Assembly (NCBI RefSeq): GCF_007827465.1
Contig: NZ_VISL01000001.1
Coordinates: 1,693,001 to 1,757,000 of the forward strand
Length of the DNA stretch: 64,000 bases
Direction of reading: 5' to 3'
Origin: Dokdonia sp. Hel_I_53
Lineage (GTDB): Bacteria; Bacteroidota; Bacteroidia; Flavobacteriales; Flavobacteriaceae
The position numbers were made by a program, and so were the translations under genes. The notes under the pieces were generated by a model, which saw only the letters and a list, made by a program, of their open reading frames with translations, searched no databases and was not told the DNA's origin. This document shows positions 56,506 through 64,000 of this stretch, piece after piece (the first letter of the stretch is position 1; each line of letters starts with the position of its first letter).

Positions 56506-58278
56506 ATGCGTTTATTGCTTATTACACTTTTATGGACCGCAGTTTCTTATGGTCAAGTGAATCACTATGCTATTTCTTTTGATAATGCTGTGCACCACGA
56601 GGCAGAAGTCGAGGTCACTTTTCCAAATTTAAAAGAGCTCACCGTTCACGTGCAAATGAGCCGCAGCTCACCTGGTCGATATGCGATCCATGAGTTTGCA
56701 AAAAATGTCTTTGATTTTAAAGCAACCAATAGTAAAGGAAAATTGTTGTCGGTAAAACGTCCAGATCCCTATTCTTGGGAAATAACGGGTCATGATGGAA
56801 CAATCAAAATTACATACACCTTGTTTGCAAATCGAGCTGATGGTACGTACTCACAAATAGATGAGTCACATGCGCATCTTAACATGCCAGCCACTTTTAT
56901 GTTTATGGAAGGTTATGAGCATAGACCTATAGAAATTAATTTTGAGGTGCGTCAAGATTTGAACTGGAAGGTAGCTACACAACTCAAAAAAATAAACGAC
57001 ACAAAGTACGGTGCACCAGATTTACAATACTTTTTTGACAGCCCTACGGAGATAGGTGATTACCAGCTACGCGAGTTTATGGTAGAAGGTCAAAACATAC
57101 GTTTTGTTTTACATAGTAATGACACTGCCGAAGATTTTGATACCTATTGGGACAAGGTAAAGGCCATTGTTTTGGAACAAAAAGAAGTCTTTGGAGAGTT
57201 GCCTACTTATGATTATGGCGAATACACTTTTCTTGCTTGTTACGCCCCCCACGTTTCTGGTGACGGGATGGAGCACCGCAATAGTACCATCCTTACAGAT
57301 AGTGAGTCACTAGCCGAAGGCGGTATGAAAGGAAACATTGTAACCGTATCGCACGAATTTTTCCACTCCTGGAATGTGGAGCGCATACGCCCAGCAGATC
57401 TACAGCCCTTTGACTTTACAGCTGCAAATATGAGTGGGTCACTTTGGTTTGCCGAAGGGTTTACCAGCTACTACACCAATCTTATTCTTGCTCGTGCTGG
57501 TGTGATATCTAGTGAAGCATATGTAGAAGGTTTGAATAGAACGTTTAATTATGTATGGAACTCACCCGCCCGCGACTATTTTAACCCTATTGAGATGAGC
57601 TACCAAGCACCTTTTGTAGATGCGGCTACATCAGTTGATCCTGTAAACAGAAATAACACCTTTATTTCCTACTATTCATATGGTAGCGTTTTAGGGCTTG
57701 CGCTTGATCTCTCCTTACGCCAACAGGGACTCAATCTCGACGATTATTTTAAAGCGGTATGGAATCAGTTTGGAAAAAAGGAGGTCTCATACAGTATTCA
57801 AGATCTTGAAAATGTGTTAGCTGGGTATGCGGGTGACGCTTTCGCGAAAGCGTTCTTCTCCCAATACATATATAACAGTAAGATGCCAGATTATCAAAAC
57901 CTATTTACCAATGCCGGACTGACGATTAAACAAGACAAAAACAAACCTTATTTAGGGTTAGACCTGAACCCCTCAGAAGGCGGATTAAGCATTGCCCGAG
58001 CTACCTCAAAAGGAACACCTGCGTACTCAGCAGGTCTCAATAAAGGTGATCTTATAACCGTAATAGATGGAGAAGCGATAACGACTGTAGATGCCTATAA
58101 TGAGCTAGTTAAAAAGCTTACTGTAGGTCAAACGATTGCAGTGACTTATAAACGTTTTGGTAGCGAGGCAACCACAAACCTAATAGTAAGCGCAGATCCT
58201 ACCTACACCATCGCTACCGATGAAAACGCAGGTATAAAAGCTCGTAAGCTCAGAAAATACTGGTTGCAAGAAAAGTAA
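56506..58278 (+). CDS. M61 glycyl aminopeptidase-like protein with PDZ domain
   Basis: An exported zinc peptidase of 590 residues. The start is ATG 56506, which opens a signal peptide (MRLLLITLLWTAVSYGQ); a TTG 69 bases upstream is unlikely. An N-terminal beta domain is followed by the thermolysin-like catalytic domain with HEFFHSWNVERIRP (HExxH) and a downstream Glu in WFAEGFTSYYTN. A C-terminal PDZ domain (about 478-560, ATSKGTPAYSAGLNKGDLITVIDG) completes the M61 layout. A palindrome copy encodes AFAKA at 445-449, just before the PDZ linker. It is divergent from bioF. Confidence 0.92.
   Translation: MRLLLITLLWTAVSYGQVNHYAISFDNAVHHEAEVEVTFPNLKELTVHVQMSRSSPGRYAIHEFAKNVFDFKATNSKGKLLSVKRPDPYSWEITGHDGTIKITYTLFANRADGTYSQIDESHAHLNMPATFMFMEGYEHRPIEINFEVRQDLNWKVATQLKKINDTKYGAPDLQYFFDSPTEIGDYQLREFMVEGQNIRFVLHSNDTAEDFDTYWDKVKAIVLEQKEVFGELPTYDYGEYTFLACYAPHVSGDGMEHRNSTILTDSESLAEGGMKGNIVTVSHEFFHSWNVERIRPADLQPFDFTAANMSGSLWFAEGFTSYYTNLILARAGVISSEAYVEGLNRTFNYVWNSPARDYFNPIEMSYQAPFVDAATSVDPVNRNNTFISYYSYGSVLGLALDLSLRQQGLNLDDYFKAVWNQFGKKEVSYSIQDLENVLAGYAGDAFAKAFFSQYIYNSKMPDYQNLFTNAGLTIKQDKNKPYLGLDLNPSEGGLSIARATSKGTPAYSAGLNKGDLITVIDGEAITTVDAYNELVKKLTVGQTIAVTYKRFGSEATTNLIVSADPTYTIATDENAGIKARKLRKYWLQEK
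57837..57852. repeat. 16-bp palindrome, copy 22 (M61 peptidase, AFAKA)
   Basis: An exact copy encoding residues 445-449 in GDAFAKAFF. Confidence 0.97.
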
Positions 58279-58300
58279 TAGGATAATCTTTAAAAGCTAT

Positions 58301-58335
58301 ATCCCCAGCACTAAAAATAGTGCTGGGGATTTTTA
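58301..58335 (+). terminator. Terminator of the M61 peptidase gene
   Basis: ATCCCCAGCACTA pairs perfectly with TAGTGCTGGGGAT around an AAAA loop and is followed by TTTTT. Confidence 0.9.
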
Positions 58336-58358
58336 GGTCTAATTTTTAAATAAAATTA

Positions 58359-58386
58359 TTGTTTTTCAATAATTTTTATATATTTG
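58359..58386 (+). promoter_or_regulatory. Promoter of the DUF2975-HTH operon
   Basis: TTG at 58359-58361, a 17-base spacer, then TATATTTG at 58379-58386: a full match to the Bacteroidetes -33/-7 pattern, 21 bases before the ATG. The best promoter in the window. Confidence 0.7.
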
Positions 58387-58407
58387 TTATTGTAAAACGA
58401 TAATAAA

Positions 58408-58914
58408 ATGAAAAATCTCACTATTCTTAGAAAACTGATTTCTATTTACTATTACATAACTCTCTTGATATTTGCAATTGGGATGATTGTGATTCCCTAT
58501 CGTTTGTCTACCCATAAGAAAATGGAGATGATTTTCTCTATTGATGCGATCGACCTTAACTATTTATCTTCTTTGCAGACTAACATTATTTTATTATATC
58601 TAGCTGGGATTTATATTTTATACATTCTAGCAATTAAGCTCATAAAAGATACCGTAGATCAACTTTCGAAAGGAGTATTTTTCACCACAGAGATTTCAAG
58701 GAAATTTAAAAATATTGGGAGATACTTTGTAGTAATAGGTATTTATGGTTCAATAGTTAAATGGCTTATAGACTTGACAGCTTTCAGTCGGATGTCTACA
58801 AATATTGAAGTGACTATGCTTGTATTTATTCTCTTTGGGCTTTTCTTTATGTTTTTGAGTGAAGCATTTGCTAAAGCACAGACTATCAATGAAGAAAACA
58901 ATCTAACTATATAA
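58408..58914 (+). CDS. DUF2975 membrane protein, first paralogue
   Basis: A 168-residue protein with four membrane segments (about 12-30, 55-75, 105-125 and 131-150), matching the DUF2975 pattern (SKGVFFTTEISRKFKNIGRYFVVIGIYGSI). DUF2975 genes commonly sit with a small Xre-type HTH gene, as here; function unknown. The tail reads EAFAKAQTINEENNLTI. The AFAKA is the same peptide that the palindrome encodes, but the DNA (GCATTTGCTAAAGCA) is no longer palindromic. Its end (NNLTI) echoes the end of the next protein (NDLTI). Confidence 0.88.
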   Translation: MKNLTILRKLISIYYYITLLIFAIGMIVIPYRLSTHKKMEMIFSIDAIDLNYLSSLQTNIILLYLAGIYILYILAIKLIKDTVDQLSKGVFFTTEISRKFKNIGRYFVVIGIYGSIVKWLIDLTAFSRMSTNIEVTMLVFILFGLFFMFLSEAFAKAQTINEENNLTI

Positions 58915-58923
58915 ACACATCAG

Positions 58924-59397
58924 ATGAATAAACTTAAAATACTCTTAACAATTACCACCATAGGTATACTTCTCTACATATTACACTTTATTTCATTGAT
59001 ATATATGTGGGACTATTATACCGAATTGTACAAAGCGACAGAGGATAGAGTAGTATTTGGTAAGTATAACTTTATTATTGGGCATGTAAGCTCTGTTATT
59101 ATATTCATTGGGCTTTGCCTAAGCTTTAAATGTATCTATACAATTATTAAACAAGGTTTTTTCACAGAATTAGCTAAAAAATTATTGAGAATTGCAGGAA
59201 GCATTTTCCTATTCTTAGGAGTACTAACAGGTATTATTGACATTGTAAGAGTAGCTAATGAAATGGAAGAGTCTGTGGCAATTGGAATAATACTTGTTGA
59301 TTTCTTACTTACTATTGTAGGGCTTATTGTTTTAATCATAGCAGATATGGCGCAAACGGGTTACCAACTCAAATCTGAAAACGACCTAACCATATAA
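58924..59397 (+). CDS. DUF2975 membrane protein, second paralogue
   Basis: A 157-residue paralogue of the preceding protein with four membrane segments. It shares the pattern KQGFFTELAKKLLRIAGSIFLFLG and the C-terminal tail ending ENDLTI. The pair probably act together in the membrane. It lies 9 bases after the first and 3 bases before the HTH regulator gene, so all three are one transcript. Confidence 0.87.
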   Translation: MNKLKILLTITTIGILLYILHFISLIYMWDYYTELYKATEDRVVFGKYNFIIGHVSSVIIFIGLCLSFKCIYTIIKQGFFTELAKKLLRIAGSIFLFLGVLTGIIDIVRVANEMEESVAIGIILVDFLLTIVGLIVLIIADMAQTGYQLKSENDLTI

Positions 59398-59400
59398 CCT

Positions 59401-59604
59401 ATGCCTATCACAATAAACTTAGACAAAGTACTGGTAGATCGTGAGATGAAAAGCAAGGAGCTCGCAGAGATTGTAGGGATTACAGAAGCAAATCTTTCCA
59501 TACTTAAGTCAGGTAAGGCCAAGGCAGTACGCTTTTCTACCCTTGAAGCCATTTGTAAAGCGCTAGATTGCCAACCTGGGGATATACTTGCTTACACCGA
59601 ATAA
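59401..59604 (+). CDS. Xre/Cro-type HTH regulator (YozG-like)
   Basis: A 67-residue single helix-turn-helix protein: DKVLVDREMKSKELAEIVGITEANLSILKSGKAKAVRFSTLEAICKALDCQPGDILAYTE. The layout matches the small YozG-like regulators linked with DUF2975. It ends an operon with two DUF2975 genes and is likely autoregulatory, but no operator is visible. The shared terminator with atpC follows. Confidence 0.92.
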   Translation: MPITINLDKVLVDREMKSKELAEIVGITEANLSILKSGKAKAVRFSTLEAICKALDCQPGDILAYTE

Positions 59605-59613
59605 TTCAATAAA

Positions 59614-59646
59614 AGAGCCCAAATTCAATTATAGAATTTGGGCTTT
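59614..59646. terminator. Bidirectional terminator between HTH gene and atpC
   Basis: AGCCCAAATTC pairs with GAATTTGGGCT, with A/T-rich flanks; convergent genes on both sides. Confidence 0.85.
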
Positions 59647-59668
59647 AAATCTTAGTAAAAGTTCTCGC

Positions 59669-59944
59669 TTAATCTGCTAGTACAATTACTTTATTGTTAT
59701 TCATTTCGACAGTACCGCTGGCAATCGCTAGCGACCATTGACCATCTACTTTAGTAAATTTATTTTCAAATCCTTTTGCAATCGCAGGGTTTCCCTCAAA
59801 GCGTACCGTTCCTTTTTCTAGCAAAGAAACAATGGCCGCATGATTATTTAACATTTGGAATTCTCCATCTACGCCAGGTACCGTTACTGAGGTTACCTCA
59901 CCGCTTACTAGAGATGCTTCTGGAGTGACAATTTCTAAATGCAT
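59669..59944 (-). CDS. atpC: F-type ATP synthase epsilon subunit, short form
   Basis: The epsilon subunit of the F1 central stalk. At 91 residues it covers the N-terminal beta sandwich only (MHLEIVTPEASLVSGEVTSVTVPGVDGEFQMLNNHAAIVSLL). The C-terminal two-helix domain, which inhibits ATP hydrolysis in other bacteria, is missing, as I recall in many Bacteroidetes. It follows atpD with a 53-base gap that carries a palindrome copy. The rest of the atp operon is not in this window. Confidence 0.95.
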   Translation of the reverse strand: MHLEIVTPEASLVSGEVTSVTVPGVDGEFQMLNNHAAIVSLLEKGTVRFEGNPAIAKGFENKFTKVDGQWSLAIASGTVEMNNNKVIVLAD

Positions 59945-59967
59945 AGTTTATTGTTTTGATACGTTAC

Positions 59968-59983
59968 CGCTTTCGCGAAAGCG
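59968..59983. repeat. 16-bp palindrome, copy 23 (intergenic atpD/atpC)
   Basis: An exact copy in the 53-base gap between the two ATP synthase genes, 23 bases upstream of the atpC ATG. Confidence 0.97.
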
Positions 59984-59997
59984 TAATGAAATATCTA

Positions 59998-61584
<1,587 letters not shown>

Positions 61585-61650
61585 TTATACAGAAATAGGA
61601 TTTTAAAGTTTTAATGAATCTTATTACGATAGAAGAAAATCTATGGAGTA

Positions 61651-61666
61651 CGCTTTCGCGAAAGCA
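61651..61666. repeat. 16-bp palindrome, copy 24 (intergenic, one mismatch)
   Basis: CGCTTTCGCGAAAGCA; the last base differs. It lies in the divergent region between atpD and the unknown gene, about 79 bases upstream of the atpD -7 box. Confidence 0.92.
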
Positions 61667-61767
61667 AAATATCACCATTTTAATTATGATGTCGGTTAAA
61701 TTAATAATAATCCCATCTACATCAGAGAGATCTTCCTTATATTTATGGAAATCAACTTGATATCACT

Positions 61768-62184
61768 ATGGGAATGTTTCATTACTACGATTTGGGAATA
61801 TCTGAAGTTTTTGTCTTTGATGAATTTTTAGTGAATCAAATTAGGGAAGGAGTAGTTATTACTCCAGCACATAATATCGCAACACAAACAGTAATTGATC
61901 AGCATTTTGCAAATAAACCTGTAGTGTATATTTCAAACAGACACTTTTCTTATACCGTGGACCCACTTACCTATATTGAAACTTCAAAAATTCATAATTT
62001 AGTTGGTATCGCTATTGTATCTGACCAACCAGACAAGCAATCTACAGCTAATTACGAGAGTTCATTTTACAAAAAACCCTTTGAAATTTTTAATACACTT
62101 AGTGAGGCGATGGAGTGGGTACATAAAGTTGTGTTAGTAAACGAGAACTCTAACAAGAAAACTAGAAAAATTATTACTAAATGA
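61768..62184 (+). CDS. Unknown protein, STAS/SpoIIAA-like fold possible
   Basis: A 138-residue soluble protein that I do not recognise. Strand/helix alternation (FHYYDLGISEVFVFDEFLVNQIREGVVITPAHNIATQTVIDQHFANKPVVYISNRHFSYTVDPLTYIE...LVGIAIVSDQPD...FEIFNTLSEAMEWVHKVV) is like the STAS-like proteins of flavobacteria, by impression only. A terminator follows directly. An ATG two codons downstream is an alternative start. Confidence 0.7.
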   Translation: MGMFHYYDLGISEVFVFDEFLVNQIREGVVITPAHNIATQTVIDQHFANKPVVYISNRHFSYTVDPLTYIETSKIHNLVGIAIVSDQPDKQSTANYESSFYKKPFEIFNTLSEAMEWVHKVVLVNENSNKKTRKIITK

Positions 62185-62185
62185 A

Positions 62186-62213
62186 AAAGCCTTCTCTTGT
62201 GTGAGAAGGCTTT
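62186..62213. terminator. Bidirectional terminator between unknown gene and glmS
   Basis: AAAGCCTTCTC pairs with GAGAAGGCTTT around a 6-base loop; convergent genes. Confidence 0.83.
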
Positions 62214-62234
62214 GACAGGTTATAAATATATTAA

Positions 62235-64000
62235 TTATTCCACCGTTACAGATTTCGCTAGGTTGCGTGGTTGATCTACATTCTTATCAAGCATTAAAGC
62301 TATATGATAGGAAAGTAGCTGTAAGGGTATTGTTGCGAGTATAGGTGTTAATGGTTCTAGTGTCTCAGGAATTTCAATAACATGATCTGCTAGTTTTTTA
62401 ACTTCTTTATCACCTTCTGTAACAATTCCAATAATTTTCCCGCTACGGGCTTTTATTTCTTCTATATTACTCACTACCTTTTCATAATGCCCTTTCTTCA
62501 TGGCAATTACAAAAACAGGCATTTGCTCATCTATCAAGGCTATGGGACCATGCTTCATTTCTGCTGCTGGATATCCTTCTGCATGAATATATGAGATCTC
62601 TTTAAGCTTTAATGCTCCTTCAAGTGCCACTGGAAAATTATATCCACGTCCTAAATAAAGTGCATTTGAAGCATCCTTGTATTGTGCAGCAACAATCTCT
62701 GCCTGGTCATTGCATTTAAGCGCTTCTTCTACTTTTTTCGGAATTCGCTCTAATTCTTGTAGATAATTTCTAAAAGTTGAATCTGACATTCTACCTGTTG
62801 CCTGAGCAAGCCTTAAGGCTATTAAAGTAAGAATGGTAATTTGAGTTGTAAAAGCTTTTGTACTTGCAACGCCAATTTCTGGTCCAGCATGAGTATAAGC
62901 GCCTGCATCGGTGATTCTAGATATTGAAGAACCTACAACATTGCAAACACCAAAAACGAACGCCCCTTGCTCCTTAGCTAGCTTTATAGCAGCCATTGTA
63001 TCTGCGGTCTCTCCACTTTGCGAAATAGCGATCACAACATCATCCTTAAGAATTACAGGGTTACGATATCTAAACTCAGAAGCATATTCCACTTCGACAG
63101 GGATACGTGCGAATTCTTCAAAGATATATTCTGCAACAAGACCTGCATGCCAAGAGGTACCGCAGGCAATTATAATAATGCGCCTTGCATTTTTAAATTT
63201 TTCGAGATTATCATCTACTCCAGCCATTTTAATGATCCCCTCCTTCACAAGCATGCGCCCCCTAAAAGTGTCTTTTATAGCTTGAGGTTGCTCATAAATT
63301 TCTTTAAGCATAAAATGATCGTATCCTCCTTTTTCTATTTGCTCTAGATTAAGCTTTAAGGTTTCAATATAAGGGACCACAAGTGAATCATCTTTAATAT
63401 TAAATACCTTTAATTTCTTATGGTTTCTCACTACAGCCATCTCACCATCTTTTAGGTAGATGGTCTTTTTAGTATATTCTAAAAATGGAGTTGCATCTGA
63501 TGCAATAAAAAATTCGTCTTTCCCTACACCAATAGCTAGCGGACTACCTAAACGTGCTACTACAATCTCATCTGGTTTTGACTTATCAAAAACAGCGATC
63601 GCATACGCCCCAATAGTCTGATTTAGTGCTATTTGCACCGCTTTCCCCAGCTTAACGTTCTCATTCTTTTTTACATCCTCAATAAGGTTCACCAAAACCT
63701 CAGTATCTGTATCCGATTCAAATGTATAACCTCTTTGAATTAATTCTTTTCTTAAAGGATCGTAATTTTCAATGATACCATTATGAATAATCACAAGGTT
63801 TCCAGAATTTGAAAAGTGTGGATGGGAATTCACATCATTAGGCACACCATGTGTAGCCCATCTTGTATGACCAATTCCAATCGAACCTTTCGTGCTTATT
63901 TCTGATTCTAGTTTATTTCGGAGATCTGAAACCTTCCCTTTTGTTTTTGAAAACTTTAGGTCAGTCCCATCATAAAGCGCAATTCCAGCACTATCGTACC
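62235..64000 (-). CDS. glmS: Glucosamine-fructose-6-phosphate aminotransferase (5' end outside window)
   Basis: Makes glucosamine 6-phosphate from fructose 6-phosphate and glutamine for cell-wall synthesis. The frame is open to the window edge: the upstream bases encode YDSAGIALYDG and GHTRWATHG of the glutaminase domain, so the catalytic Cys is just beyond. Inside are the remaining glutamine amidotransferase domain, two SIS domains (ACGTSWHAG, ISQSGETAD) and the C-terminal NLAKSVTVE that closes the active site. About 588 residues are visible, close to the family's 600-615. No palindrome copy in this part. Confidence 0.97.
   Translation of the reverse strand, partial: YDSAGIALYDGTDLKFSKTKGKVSDLRNKLESEISTKGSIGIGHTRWATHGVPNDVNSHPHFSNSGNLVIIHNGIIENYDPLRKELIQRGYTFESDTDTEVLVNLIEDVKKNENVKLGKAVQIALNQTIGAYAIAVFDKSKPDEIVVARLGSPLAIGVGKDEFFIASDATPFLEYTKKTIYLKDGEMAVVRNHKKLKVFNIKDDSLVVPYIETLKLNLEQIEKGGYDHFMLKEIYEQPQAIKDTFRGRMLVKEGIIKMAGVDDNLEKFKNARRIIIIACGTSWHAGLVAEYIFEEFARIPVEVEYASEFRYRNPVILKDDVVIAISQSGETADTMAAIKLAKEQGAFVFGVCNVVGSSISRITDAGAYTHAGPEIGVASTKAFTTQITILTLIALRLAQATGRMSDSTFRNYLQELERIPKKVEEALKCNDQAEIVAAQYKDASNALYLGRGYNFPVALEGALKLKEISYIHAEGYPAAEMKHGPIALIDEQMPVFVIAMKKGHYEKVVSNIEEIKARSGKIIGIVTEGDKEVKKLADHVIEIPETLEPLTPILATIPLQLLSYHIALMLDKNVDQPRNLAKSVTVE

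Noticed and set aside
63018..63035. CTTTGCGAAATAGCG in glmS, resembling the palindrome
   Set aside because: It lacks the symmetric core and encodes the conserved IAISQSGET segment of the SIS domain.

Overview
The window looks like chromosomal DNA of a marine Flavobacteriaceae bacterium (Bacteroidetes). The evidence is low G+C, promoters of the Bacteroidetes type (TAnnTTTG -7 boxes), TonB-dependent receptors with an N-terminal carboxypeptidase-regulatory-like domain, DUF5689-type lipoproteins, and weak or absent Shine-Dalgarno sequences. I suspect a Dokdonia/Krokinobacter-like genus, but that is an impression and was not tested. I see no phage, insertion sequence, CRISPR array, rRNA or convincing tRNA.

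Layout. 0-5 kb: sucA-sucB (2-oxoglutarate dehydrogenase E1/E2) after a cluster of hairpins, then a small outer-membrane protein. 5-12 kb: an SDR oxidoreductase, both methylmalonyl-CoA mutase subunits, a DivIC/FtsB-like protein, uridine kinase and HflX. 12-22 kb: a TonB receptor/lipoprotein pair flanked by two paralogous endonuclease/exonuclease/phosphatase proteins, a small membrane protein and a second, very large TonB receptor. 22-30 kb: pgi, an M23 lipoprotein, tryptophan 2,3-dioxygenase, a DUF3108 protein, 4-hydroxyphenylpyruvate dioxygenase and homogentisate dioxygenase (aromatic amino-acid breakdown). 30-36 kb: a 1006-residue kinase/LytM/aminotransferase fusion and a response regulator-histidine kinase-response regulator operon. 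36-45 kb: a membrane hydrolase, a MutS-like ATPase, MmcQ/YjbR, envelope proteins, thioredoxin, acetyl-CoA synthetase and two 49-residue proteins. 45-49 kb: ssb, recQ, a methyltransferase and a JmjC-like protein. 49-56 kb: biotin genes bioB, a ketoacyl synthase, bioA, bioD and bioF, interrupted by two Coa1-like paralogues on the other strand. 56-64 kb: an M61 peptidase, a DUF2975-DUF2975-HTH operon, atpD-atpC, an unknown protein and a 5'-truncated glmS.

The outstanding signal is a 16-bp perfect palindrome, CGCTTTCGCGAAAGCG. It occurs 18 times exactly and 6 more times with one mismatch at an outer position, about once per 2.7 kb. Fifteen copies lie inside genes and nine between genes. Because the unit is palindromic, coding copies can only give three peptides: AFAKA (9 genes), RFRES (4) and LSRKR (2). 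The coding copies tend to fall in linkers, loops, termini and, in one case, a signal-peptide cleavage site. Two copies in the fusion gene at 29937-32957 fall at its two domain boundaries. The element resembles cyanobacterial HIP1 or a DNA-uptake sequence in density and in its coding tolerance. No function can be assigned from sequence alone.
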